The notes beneath the pieces are model-generated. The model was not told the origin of the DNA. It saw only the letters and a list, made by a program, of their open reading frames with translations, and searched no databases. Of a stretch of DNA of 47,528 nt, positions 35,828 to 44,059 are shown one piece after another. The stretch's first letter is position 1, and each line of letters begins with the position of its first letter. Source of the stretch: Paracoccaceae bacterium (GTDB taxonomy: Bacteria; Pseudomonadota; Alphaproteobacteria; Rhodobacterales; Rhodobacteraceae); the NCBI GenBank assembly GCA_024304855.1, contig JAMWZG010000004.1, positions 1 through 47,528 on the forward strand, read 5' to 3'. A program made the translations under genes and the position numbers.

Positions 35828-36055
35828 TGATCTGGCAGCACAAGCATCAAGCGTCCGCTATGCAAGCTCGAACGCCGGGCGCTCTGATCTCGCGATACGC
35901 GTACAAACTTAATGTTCAATCTCTCTGTTGCTTGAGATCAGTTTCTGCTGCCACAATTGCTCGGGACGAGGTTAAGGCTTGCCAATCTTTGGGAGTTTCC
36001 AGTCTGTGCCCAAGCCTACGGTACTACTTCCTCGCACAGGCACGAATTGGATGCG

Positions 36056-36658
36056 TCACCCAAGTTCCTTGGAGAAGATGATCCACAAAATCTCGCTTTC
36101 ACCGCCGTGGGTGTTACGAAAAGAATGCGGAACCGAGCTATCAAACTGAAATGCGTCACCTTCATTTACATGATAATTGGCAGCGCCAATTGTAAGCTCA
36201 AAGCTTCCTTTCAGAACCATGCCACACTTCTCGCCAATGCGGCGCCACGGCTCTTCGCCTGAGTGGCCACCAGGCTCTAGGCGCAGAAGCATCATTTCAA
36301 GTTGAGTTCCGCGTACGGGCGACAACAACTCCTTTACCAAGCCAGTGGCGTCAAAGCGCAGCAGTGGCCGCTCACCACGGCGAGACACAACAGACACGTC
36401 TGGTTCTGCTTTGCTCTCCGACAAGTCGTCGAAAAACGCCCCGAAAGGCACGTCTAGAGCCAATCTGATTCGGTCTAGCACTTTAATCGACGGAGTGGAT
36501 CGGCTGCGTTCTACATGACTTAACATTGCCACCGACACCTGGCTGGCACTCGACAGATCTTGCAGAGTCATATTTCTCTGTGCACGCAGAGCCCGGATCC
36601 GATCCCCAAGACCGACCAAAACCGAGTCCGGTTCAGAGTCCAAGTTTTCTATATTCAT
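36056..36658 (-). CDS. XRE-cupin transcriptional regulator
   Basis: 200 residues. N-terminal XRE HTH (about 15-75: 'IRALRAQRNMTLQDLSSASQ', 'LSHVERSRSTPSIKVLDRI') and a C-terminal cupin (about 115-195: 'LEPGGHSGEEPWRRIGEKCG' and 'GDAFQFDSSVPHSFRN'). Such proteins sense a small ligand and control the neighbouring uptake or catabolic operon. It is divergent from the ABC importer and molybdenum hydroxylase operon (module B), 190 bp away. The ribosome site is weak. Confidence 0.92.
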   Translation of the reverse strand: MNIENLDSEPDSVLVGLGDRIRALRAQRNMTLQDLSSASQVSVAMLSHVERSRSTPSIKVLDRIRLALDVPFGAFFDDLSESKAEPDVSVVSRRGERPLLRFDATGLVKELLSPVRGTQLEMMLLRLEPGGHSGEEPWRRIGEKCGMVLKGSFELTIGAANYHVNEGDAFQFDSSVPHSFRNTHGGESEILWIIFSKELG

Positions 36659-36848
36659 GACATATCCCGTGGGCGTTACACTTGAGTACCTGCGTTATAA
36701 ATGCAAAGCCTCAATTATCATATAGTATATTTATCCTTGCAAAAGTATCGTGTGGCGATAATCTCATCTTGTGACTCGTGCGGGGTCTGGGGCTCAAGCT
36801 TGCCGTGAGGCCATGCGCTTAACAATCACAGGACAGGGAGACATCGAT

Positions 36849-38447
36849 ATGAACCCAATAAGACAGCTACTGTGTGCCAGCACCTTGGCGCTTGGCGTCG
36901 CCTTCACGGGTTGGAGCGCTCAAGCCCAGCAACAAGGCGGGACGGTGGTAATCACCACAACGCCTGAACCTTCGCTTATTACCAATGCACTTAGCTCGGC
37001 CCCAACCACCGCCGAAGTTGCAACCAAGATATTCGACGGCCTGCTCGAATACGACATGGATCTGAACCCAAAGCCATCGCTCGCCGAAAGTTGGGAAGTC
37101 AGCGAAGACGGAAAAACGGTGACGTTCAAGCTTCGTCCAGGTGTTAAGTGGCACGATGGCGTCTCTTTCACCTCTGCCGACGTGCAGTTCTCGTTGATGG
37201 AAGTGGTCAAGAGCTACCATCCCCGAGGCAAGGGCAATCTCGGCCCAGTCAATAGCATTTCAACCCCTGACGATCTGACTGTAGTGATGCATCTTGACCA
37301 TCCCTATGTCCCTTTGATCCGTGGTATGTCGAGCTTGGAAACGCCAATCATTCCCAAGCACATTTACGAGGGCACCGATTTTCGAAACAATCCGGCGGTC
37401 AATGCTCCCATTGGAACTGGACCCTATCGGTTTGTTGAATGGGAAAAGGGTAGCCACATCACACTTGAGCGGAATCCCGATTATTGGCGAGATGGTCAGC
37501 CCTACCTCGACCAGCTAATCTTCCGATTCATCGCTGACGCAGCGACCCGTGCGGCGGGTATAGAAAGCGGTGAAATTGATGTTGCAACCTTTGGAACAAT
37601 TAACCCAGTGGAGATGCGCCGTCTTGAAAAGGTGGATGGTATTTCTATCGCCTTCGGAGGATATGAGGCCATCGCGCCTGTGATGCTTCTTGAGTTGAAC
37701 ACGGCGCGTCCGCCATTTGACAAGAAGGAAGTACGACAGGCTGTTGCCTATGCACTGGATCGTCAGCGCATCATCGACACCGTGTGGTATGGCTTTGGGA
37801 AGCCGGCCGTCGGTCCGATCTCTTCCTTTGTTAAGGGCGCGGGCGCTTGGACCGATGAAGGGGTGCGTGATTTCACCGTACCTGATCGTTTGGAGATCGC
37901 TGGAAAACTTCTGGACGAAGCCGGCTATCCGATGAAGGATGGCAAGCGTTTTACATTTATTCACGACGCGGCAGCGTTCGGCGAAGATTGGCGCCGGATG
38001 GGTGAAGTGATCAAGCAGCAGTTGGGCAAGATCGGTATCGAGGTCGAATTGCGCAATCGCGACTACCCAACGTTCGTGCGCGCGGTTCACAATGAGTATG
38101 ACTTTGATATGACCTCGTCTTGGTACATCGGCATGGCCGACCCAACGCTCGGCGTTCAGCGCAATACTTGGTCAAAGATGATCAATAAGGACGTCCCCTT
38201 CGGTAACTCCTCTCAGTACAGCAACCCTGAAGTCGACGCCCTGTGGGAAGCAGCTCAAACTGAAGCCGATCCTGCAAAACGAAACGATTACTTCCATCAA
38301 CTCCAGCGGATTTTGGTAGAAGACAGCCCGCTCATCTGGATCATGGATATGGATCTAGTGGCCGTGCAGAGGGACCGTGTGAAAGATCTGATCACCTCGC
38401 CGTTCGGCGTCCGTGGCGGCCTGTACGACGTTTGGGTTCAAGACTGA
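36849..38447 (+). CDS. ABC importer substrate-binding protein, peptide/opine family (SBP_bac_5)
   Basis: 532 residues from the ATG at 36849 with GGGAG upstream; the longer frame to 36771 is not needed. The Sec signal ends near AQA (residue 26). Family marks: 'LAESWEVSEDGKTVTFKLRP' followed by 'GVKWHDGVSFTSADV' near residues 75-115, and 'INAPIGTGPYRF'-like 'VNAPIGTGPYRFVEWEKGS' near 185. The periplasmic protein captures a peptide-like or other small organic solute. First gene of module B; a strong hairpin follows it before the permease genes. Confidence 0.94.
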   Translation: MNPIRQLLCASTLALGVAFTGWSAQAQQQGGTVVITTTPEPSLITNALSSAPTTAEVATKIFDGLLEYDMDLNPKPSLAESWEVSEDGKTVTFKLRPGVKWHDGVSFTSADVQFSLMEVVKSYHPRGKGNLGPVNSISTPDDLTVVMHLDHPYVPLIRGMSSLETPIIPKHIYEGTDFRNNPAVNAPIGTGPYRFVEWEKGSHITLERNPDYWRDGQPYLDQLIFRFIADAATRAAGIESGEIDVATFGTINPVEMRRLEKVDGISIAFGGYEAIAPVMLLELNTARPPFDKKEVRQAVAYALDRQRIIDTVWYGFGKPAVGPISSFVKGAGAWTDEGVRDFTVPDRLEIAGKLLDEAGYPMKDGKRFTFIHDAAAFGEDWRRMGEVIKQQLGKIGIEVELRNRDYPTFVRAVHNEYDFDMTSSWYIGMADPTLGVQRNTWSKMINKDVPFGNSSQYSNPEVDALWEAAQTEADPAKRNDYFHQLQRILVEDSPLIWIMDMDLVAVQRDRVKDLITSPFGVRGGLYDVWVQD

Positions 38448-38453
38448 CTCAAA

Positions 38454-38478
38454 GGGGTCGGGTTTCTTTCCCGACCCC
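38454..38478 (+). promoter_or_regulatory. Intercistronic hairpin between binding protein and permease genes
   Basis: GGGGTCGGG-TTTCTTT-CCCGACCCC, a perfect 9-bp stem in the 62-base gap. No T-run follows, so it more likely protects the upstream mRNA (giving more binding protein than permease) or attenuates, as known for other ABC operons. Confidence 0.6.
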
Positions 38479-38509
38479 CACTTTAGTAAGGCAATAAGGG
38501 TCAGCATCA

Positions 38510-39505
38510 ATGTTGTTTACAAACGCTAAATACGTACTCAATCGGATATTGCACGGGATTCCTATAATCCTCGCAATCGTAGTCGTTAACTTCTTTCTGA
38601 TCCGCCTGGCACCTGGTGACGCCGCACAGGTTCTAGCAGGTGAATCTGGAGCCGCGACTGCTGAGTATATGGATCAAATTCGCAAACAGTTCGGACTCGA
38701 CCAGCCACTTTGGATTCAATTCCTGAACTATATGAAGAACCTCTTGGTCTTCGATCTCGGTTATTCTTTTCGCCACGGGCGCACCATAGCGTCGCTTATC
38801 ATCGAGCGCCTTGGAGCTACGGCGATCCTTATGGGTGCGTCGATGGTGTTGTCGATCGGATTGGGCGTGATCTTAGGTGCTATTGCAGCCGTTCGCGACC
38901 GAACCTTTCTCAGCCATGTCATCGTCATTCTGGCTATCGTGACCTATGCAACGCCGCTGTTCTGGGTTGGCCTAATGTTGATCATTGTTTTCGCGCTAAA
39001 CCTAGGCTGGTTCCCGACGAGCGGCTACGAGACCATTGGCGCCACATTGACTAGTTTCGACCACATGCTCGACGTCCTGCACCATTTAGTGCTGCCTGCT
39101 ATCTCGCTTTCGTTTTTCTACATGGCACTTTACACACGCTTAATGCGAGCTTCAATGCTCGAGACGCTTGGGCAAGACTATATCAAAACCGCCCGCGCGA
39201 AAGGATTGAGCGGTAGCCGTATCGTTATGGCGCATGCTTTGCGCAATGCCATTATCCCCGTCCTAACAATGGCTGGTGTTCAAGTATCTGCCATGCTGGG
39301 TGGCTCTGTGATTATCGAGTCCGTCTTCGGATGGCCCGGCCTCGGCTTGCTGGCCTATGAGGCTCTTTTCTCCCGCGACCTGAATCTTCTGCTCGGAATC
39401 TTCTTTCTAAGTTCAATCCTAGTGGTTGTGACCAATGCGGTTGTGGATGTGATTTACACGCTAGTTGACCCTCGGATCCGCCTAAATGGAGGCCGTCATG
39501 AGTGA
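38510..39505 (+). CDS. ABC importer permease, DppB-like
   Basis: 331 residues, six membrane segments. The opening 'NRILHGIPIILAIVVVNFFL' and 'IRLAPGDAAQVLAGESGAAT' are typical of DppB; the EAA loop is 'YIKTARAKGLSGSRIVMAHA'. Partner of the DppC-like permease whose start lies in the last codons of this gene. Confidence 0.95.
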   Translation: MLFTNAKYVLNRILHGIPIILAIVVVNFFLIRLAPGDAAQVLAGESGAATAEYMDQIRKQFGLDQPLWIQFLNYMKNLLVFDLGYSFRHGRTIASLIIERLGATAILMGASMVLSIGLGVILGAIAAVRDRTFLSHVIVILAIVTYATPLFWVGLMLIIVFALNLGWFPTSGYETIGATLTSFDHMLDVLHHLVLPAISLSFFYMALYTRLMRASMLETLGQDYIKTARAKGLSGSRIVMAHALRNAIIPVLTMAGVQVSAMLGGSVIIESVFGWPGLGLLAYEALFSRDLNLLLGIFFLSSILVVVTNAVVDVIYTLVDPRIRLNGGRHE

Positions 39506-40343
39506 TCGTCCAATGCGCTTCAATTTAATCGGAAAACTGGTGCGCAACCCCTCCGGTCTTATCGGCCTCGTGTTGCTTGCTGCAGTGGTTTTTCTTGCCA
39601 TCTTTGCAGCCGTACTTTTCCCTGAAGACCCATTCGAAATGGTTGGTATGCCCTTTATGCCGCCCCTCCAAGGCGAGTTCTTGTTGGGCACCGACATGCT
39701 AGGCCGCGATATAGCTTCCGGCATCGCTTATGGCGCTCGTATTTCGCTGCTAGTTGGCGTAGTGGCCACATTCGTGATCGTCCTGATGGGAACGATCGTC
39801 GGTGGATTGGCTGGCTACTATGGAGGCTGGATCGACACTGCCGCAATGCGTGTGACTGAGTTTTTCCAGACTATTCCTACTTTCATCGGCGCTATAGTAA
39901 TCGTTGCCGTTGCTGGAGCAACGCTACCAAACGTTATTGGCGCTATCGCCATCGTAAGCTGGGCGCCGCTAGCGCGACTTGTGCGCGCCGAGGTGCGCAG
40001 TATCAAGAGCCGCGAGTTCGTCGAAGCCTGCGTTGCCCTTGGAATGAGCGACATGCGCATTTTGATTGTGCAGATTATGCCCAACGTGCTTTCGATTATA
40101 GTTGTAGCAGGCTCACTCATGGTCGCCACCGCAATCCTCTTCGAGGCTGGCTTGTCATTCCTAGGGCTTGGCGATCCCAACATTATGACCTGGGGCTACA
40201 TGATCGGTGCAGGCCGTTCTGCCATTCGTACTGCGTGGTGGATGGTAACTATTCCTGGGATAGCCGTCTTGTTGACCGTACTGGCCATTAACCTGGTTGG
40301 GGACGCCTTGAATGAAGCCTTGAACCCGAGGGCTAAGAGATGA
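39498..40343 (+). CDS. ABC importer permease, DppC-like
   Basis: 281 residues from the ATG at 39498, preceded by GGAGG; an ATG at 39486 would add four residues and lacks a ribosome site. Six membrane segments; 'LLGTDMLGRDIASGIAYGAR' near residue 55 and the EAA loop 'FVEACVALGMSDMRILIVQI' are DppC hallmarks. Overlaps the upstream gene by eight bases and the ATPase gene by four. Confidence 0.95.
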   Translation: MSDRPMRFNLIGKLVRNPSGLIGLVLLAAVVFLAIFAAVLFPEDPFEMVGMPFMPPLQGEFLLGTDMLGRDIASGIAYGARISLLVGVVATFVIVLMGTIVGGLAGYYGGWIDTAAMRVTEFFQTIPTFIGAIVIVAVAGATLPNVIGAIAIVSWAPLARLVRAEVRSIKSREFVEACVALGMSDMRILIVQIMPNVLSIIVVAGSLMVATAILFEAGLSFLGLGDPNIMTWGYMIGAGRSAIRTAWWMVTIPGIAVLLTVLAINLVGDALNEALNPRAKR

Positions 40344-41353
40344 AAAGTGCCGTTCCAATCCTTCAGGTCGAGGGTCTTCGGACCGAGTTCCGCAACAAGC
40401 GGAATGGCTGGTTCCCTGTAGTAGACAAGGTTAACTTTCACCTTTCTGCCGGTGAAACCTTGGCCATCGTCGGTGAGTCCGGCTGTGGTAAAAGCATGCT
40501 AGCTCACTCGCTGATGCAACTTTTACCAAGTCGCATTTCGCGGTTGGCTGGCGGGATAATCCGTCTGGGCGATCACGATCTAGCAAAACTCTCTGACACG
40601 GAGATGCGCCAAGTACGCGGCAAGGAGATTTCAATGGTCTTCCAAGAGCCGATGACTTCGCTGAATCCCCTAATGAAGGTTGGCCGTCAGATTGAGGAGA
40701 GCATCCTTGAACATGACCACTGTAGTGCCAAAGAGGCTCGGAAACGTAGTATCGAACTACTCGACATGGTTGGTATTCCAGAACCCATGGCGCGTGCAGA
40801 TCAGTATCCCTTTCAGCTTTCAGGAGGGATGCGGCAGCGCATCGTCATTGCTATCGCACTAGCTTGTCGGCCCAAGGTGCTAATCGCAGACGAACCGACA
40901 ACGGCGTTAGATGTTACAATTCAGGCGCAGGTGCTCGAACTGATAGACCGTCTGAAATCTGAAATCGACATGGGTGTCATCCTGATCACCCACGACTTAG
41001 GTGTCGTCGCTGAGTGGGCACAGCGAGTGATGGTTATGTATGCCGGGCGCAAAGTCGAGGAGGCGGAAGTTGAAACCTTCTTCTCGGGTCCGAGCCATCC
41101 TTACAGTCAAGCACTGCTGTCCTCCGTACCGCGACCTGACGCGCTGATCGGCGAAGCAAAGATGAGCCAGTTAACAGAAATCCCGGGCACCGTCCCTCCG
41201 ATGGATCAGCTTGGGCCGGGCTGCGCTTTTGCTCATCGATGTTCGCGGCGGACAGAGGGTTGCCTCGCCGTCATACCCCCGCTGCTGACCTTGCCATCGG
41301 GAACCAGCGTCGCTTGTATTCATGCTGAAGAGTTTGCTCATGACCGTCACTGA
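40340..41353 (+). CDS. ABC importer ATPase, DppD-like
   Basis: 337 residues. Walker A GESGCGKS (near residue 50), signature [12 protein letters not shown], Walker B '[14 protein letters not shown]', and the C-terminal oligopeptide-type extension with the Cys-rich '[16 protein letters not shown]' near 295, which in DppD relatives can bind an Fe-S cluster. Overlaps its neighbours on both sides. Confidence 0.95.
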   Translation: MKSAVPILQVEGLRTEFRNKRNGWFPVVDKVNFHLSAGETLAIVGESGCGKSMLAHSLMQLLPSRISRLAGGIIRLGDHDLAKLSDTEMRQVRGKEISMVFQEPMTSLNPLMKVGRQIEESILEHDHCSAKEARKRSIELLDMVGIPEPMARADQYPFQLSGGMRQRIVIAIALACRPKVLIADEPTTALDVTIQAQVLELIDRLKSEIDMGVILITHDLGVVAEWAQRVMVMYAGRKVEEAEVETFFSGPSHPYSQALLSSVPRPDALIGEAKMSQLTEIPGTVPPMDQLGPGCAFAHRCSRRTEGCLAVIPPLLTLPSGTSVACIHAEEFAHDRH

Positions 41354-42305
41354 ACCAATCCTGCAAATTCGTGATCTTGTAAAGTATCACGACACGAAAG
41401 GCGGCCGTGTTCACGCGGTTGACCACATTGATCTAGACCTATTTCCAGGCGAAACGCTCGGTCTGGTTGGAGAATCCGGCTGTGGTAAGTCAACACTCGG
41501 ACGGACGATTATACGTTTGCACGAGCCAACTTCGGGGCAAATACTCTATCGCGGCCAAGACATTGCGCATCTGTCGCGCAACGACTTACGCCCGGTGCGA
41601 CGTGACCTACAGATCGTTTTTCAGGATCCTTTTGCTTCATTGAATCCCCGTCGAACCGTCCGGCAGATATTGTCTGAGCCTTTTTCTGTCCATGGAGTTG
41701 GCACGAAGGCTGAACGAAGCGAACAAGTCAATGACCTCATAGCGCAAGTTGGTCTGCATCCGAGTTTCGCCGAACGTTTCCCTCACGAACTATCCGGCGG
41801 ACAGCGTCAGCGTATCGCGATTGCTCGAGCTATCGCGTTGGAGCCCTCGACTGTGGTTTGCGATGAACCAGTTTCGGCACTTGATGTTTCTGTGCAGGCG
41901 CAGATTATTAATCTGCTTGGTCAGTTGCAGGCAGACATGGGCGCTGCCTATGTATTTATTTCGCACGACCTTTCAGTAATTGGCTATCTCGCAGACAGGA
42001 TCGCAGTGATGTATCTTGGTGAGATCGTCGAGATAGCACCAAAATGGGCGCTTTGGCGCCGTCCGCTGCATCCATACACGCAGGCGCTGTTTTCAGCTAT
42101 CGCGATACCGGAGCCACCCAGCAAGGCGCGCAAACATCGCATCATCATTCAAGGCGATATTCCCAGCCCAATAGATCCTCCATCTGGCTGTAGATTCCGC
42201 ACTCGGTGCCCTCATGCGATGCCCATCTGCTCAGAAAAGAGCCCTAAGTTAACAGAGGTAGGTGATGGAGCGAAGGTAGCTTGTCACCTCGTCAACGACG
42301 CTTAA
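41340..42305 (+). CDS. ABC importer ATPase, DppF-like
   Basis: 321 residues from the ATG at 41340 (GAAGAG upstream); the in-frame ATG at 41322 is less likely. Walker [10 protein letters not shown], signature [14 protein letters not shown], Walker B '[14 protein letters not shown]', C-terminal '[20 protein letters not shown]'. It completes the importer. The next gene starts 29 bases later. Confidence 0.95.
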   Translation: MTVTEPILQIRDLVKYHDTKGGRVHAVDHIDLDLFPGETLGLVGESGCGKSTLGRTIIRLHEPTSGQILYRGQDIAHLSRNDLRPVRRDLQIVFQDPFASLNPRRTVRQILSEPFSVHGVGTKAERSEQVNDLIAQVGLHPSFAERFPHELSGGQRQRIAIARAIALEPSTVVCDEPVSALDVSVQAQIINLLGQLQADMGAAYVFISHDLSVIGYLADRIAVMYLGEIVEIAPKWALWRRPLHPYTQALFSAIAIPEPPSKARKHRIIIQGDIPSPIDPPSGCRFRTRCPHAMPICSEKSPKLTEVGDGAKVACHLVNDA

Positions 42306-42334
42306 CCACAATATTTCACTTCAAAGGAACGACC

Positions 42335-42589
42335 ATGAGTTACTTCACCGCCAGAATCCGCGCTCGAAAGATCTACATAGGTTACGATAAAGACGGCAAT
42401 CGCATTTCACGCGACGCCAACAAAACCGATTTTGTGGAAAAGGTCATCCGAATTGACCGGATCCTGTCGTTCACGGACGACCATATGTTTGTCGCCTGCC
42501 CCCACGATACTGTGGAAGTTTGGGATTACGAAGGAGATCTAGCCGCGGTTAAGCAGCATCTTAAATCCCGGGACTTGCTCATAAATTGA
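42335..42589 (+). CDS. 84-residue protein of unknown function between importer and Mo-hydroxylase genes
   Basis: I do not recognise the family. The ATG at 42335 has AAAGGAA upstream. The protein is soluble, without signal peptide or membrane segment, rich in charged residues, and looks like a small beta-rich domain: 'FTARIRARKIYIGYDKDGNR', 'KVIRIDRILSFTDDHMFVAC', then 'TVEVWDYEGDLAAVKQHL'. The reading frame is tight in the operon (the next start is eight bases after its stop), so it is real. By position it may assist the hydroxylase or bind its substrate, but nothing in the sequence proves it. Confidence 0.82.
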   Translation: MSYFTARIRARKIYIGYDKDGNRISRDANKTDFVEKVIRIDRILSFTDDHMFVACPHDTVEVWDYEGDLAAVKQHLKSRDLLIN

Positions 42590-42597
42590 GGTCCGCC

Positions 42598-43095
42598 ATG
42601 CGCAAAGACAAAGTCCGCCAGCTCTGTCACTTTCCTTTGTCGCTAGTTGTGAACGGTCAACCTCTTTCAGTGATGATTGACCCGCGCGCTAGTCTGCTAG
42701 ACGTTCTACGGGAAAGGCTGGGCCTCACGGGTACGAAGAAGGGCTGTGATCACGGTCAGTGCGGTGCCTGCACCGTTCACATTAATGGCGAACGTCGGCT
42801 ATCTTGCCTTCAGTTTGCTGCCCAACTCGAGGGCCAGTCCGTTACCACTATAGAAGGGGTTTCGGGTCCGGATGGCGGCCTACACCCACTGCAAGCCGCA
42901 TTCATCCGTCACGACGCGCTGCAATGCGGATATTGTACCCCGGGGCAGATAATGGCGGCGTTGGCCCTTTTATCCGAAGGCTGCCCCGCAGATCCCGCTG
43001 AAATCCAAGAAGCCATGAGCGGTAACATCTGCCGCTGTGGTGCGTATACTGGGATAATAGCCGCAATTCACGAGGTCGCCAATGGCCTCAAGTGA
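42598..43095 (+). CDS. Molybdenum hydroxylase, [2Fe-2S] subunit (CoxS/PaoA-like)
   Basis: 165 residues from the ATG at 42598 with GAGG six bases upstream. The plant-type ferredoxin cluster ligands are Cys 50, 55, 58 and 70 (C-x4-C-x2-C-x11-C); the second cluster ligands are Cys 110, 113, 145 and 147. It passes electrons from the molybdenum site to FAD. There is no Tat signal (PaoA/YagT of E. coli has one), so this enzyme should stay in the cytoplasm. Overlaps the FAD subunit gene by 14 bases. Confidence 0.95.
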   Translation: MRKDKVRQLCHFPLSLVVNGQPLSVMIDPRASLLDVLRERLGLTGTKKGCDHGQCGACTVHINGERRLSCLQFAAQLEGQSVTTIEGVSGPDGGLHPLQAAFIRHDALQCGYCTPGQIMAALALLSEGCPADPAEIQEAMSGNICRCGAYTGIIAAIHEVANGLK

Positions 43096-44059
43096 ATGGC
43101 TGTTCCCAAGAACAACCAAGGCGGCGCTTGCCGAACTCGAAATTCCAGATACGACTGCTGTAGCCGGCGGCACTACTGTGCTTGATCTTCTTAAACTCGG
43201 GTTTTCTTCCAGCTCCCGGCTGGTGGATTTGTCGCGGCTAGACATGCGAGAAATCGCTGTAGTAGGACGAAACCTACACATCGGCGCGATGGTGACCAAT
43301 TCAACCGTTGCCCGCTCTGATTTAGTTCTTCAGTCCCATCCTGCGCTGTCCGAAGCAATCTTGATGGGTGCTTCGGAACAGATCCGCAATGCCGCTAGCG
43401 TCGGAGGCAACCTGATGCAGGCCTGCCGCTGCAGCTACTTTCGTGCAACCGATTGGCCTTGTAACCGCCGCCAGCCTGGCTCAGGCTGTCCCGCGATCTC
43501 CAACCCAATGGCCGGACACGCCGTTCTTGGCACCAGCCCTCATTGTATCGCGACACACCCTTCGGACATGGCAGTCGCTATGCTGGCACTAGATGCCATG
43601 GTCACCTGGAAAGGACAGGACAATGAAGGCGTAATTTCGGTATCAGATTTCTACCGCCTTCCCGGAAAAGAGCCGCATCTTTTGAGCCATTTGCCTGAAG
43701 GTGCACTGATAACTGGTGTTGAGCTTCCGAGGACGCGAGCAGCGCGAAATTCCGGATATCTGAAGTTGCGAGGCCGCACCTCCTACGAATTTGCTTCTGC
43801 TTCAGTTGCGGCAGCACTCGAACTCGCCTGTGGCGAAGTTTGCTCCGTTGCTATCGCTTTCGGAGGTGTCGCGACGGTGCCTTGGCGCGACCATGAGGCA
43901 GAGGCGACACTGCTAGGCCGCCCGCTCTCAACGGAAGCCACCAATGAGTTTCTTGACCGCATAATGGTTAACGCCGATCTTCGATCAGAAACCATACACA
44001 AGATCGGCCTTGCGCGTGGTGCGCTTCATCACCTTTTAGAAAGGTTGGCGAGATCATGA
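43082..44059 (+). CDS. Molybdenum hydroxylase, FAD subunit, PaoB/YagS-like with extra Cys-rich loop
   Basis: 325 residues. FAD contacts: 'VAGGTTVLDLLKLG' near residue 27 and 'RNAASVGGNLMQACRCSYFR' near 105. Right after it comes a Cys-rich loop ('CRCSYF', 'WPCNRRQPGSGCPAI', 'SPHCIATHPSD') that in E. coli PaoB and in 4-hydroxybenzoyl-CoA reductase holds an additional [4Fe-4S] cluster; here the residues are in the PaoB arrangement. The C-terminal CO-dehydrogenase flavoprotein domain follows. Overlaps its neighbours by 14 and 4 bases. Confidence 0.94.
   Translation: MASSEWLFPRTTKAALAELEIPDTTAVAGGTTVLDLLKLGFSSSSRLVDLSRLDMREIAVVGRNLHIGAMVTNSTVARSDLVLQSHPALSEAILMGASEQIRNAASVGGNLMQACRCSYFRATDWPCNRRQPGSGCPAISNPMAGHAVLGTSPHCIATHPSDMAVAMLALDAMVTWKGQDNEGVISVSDFYRLPGKEPHLLSHLPEGALITGVELPRTRAARNSGYLKLRGRTSYEFASASVAAALELACGEVCSVAIAFGGVATVPWRDHEAEATLLGRPLSTEATNEFLDRIMVNADLRSETIHKIGLARGALHHLLERLARS

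Noticed and set aside
35824..36262. Short plus-strand frames between the TetR and XRE genes
   Set aside because: They overlap the end of the XRE-cupin gene on the other strand and have no start signals or recognisable product.
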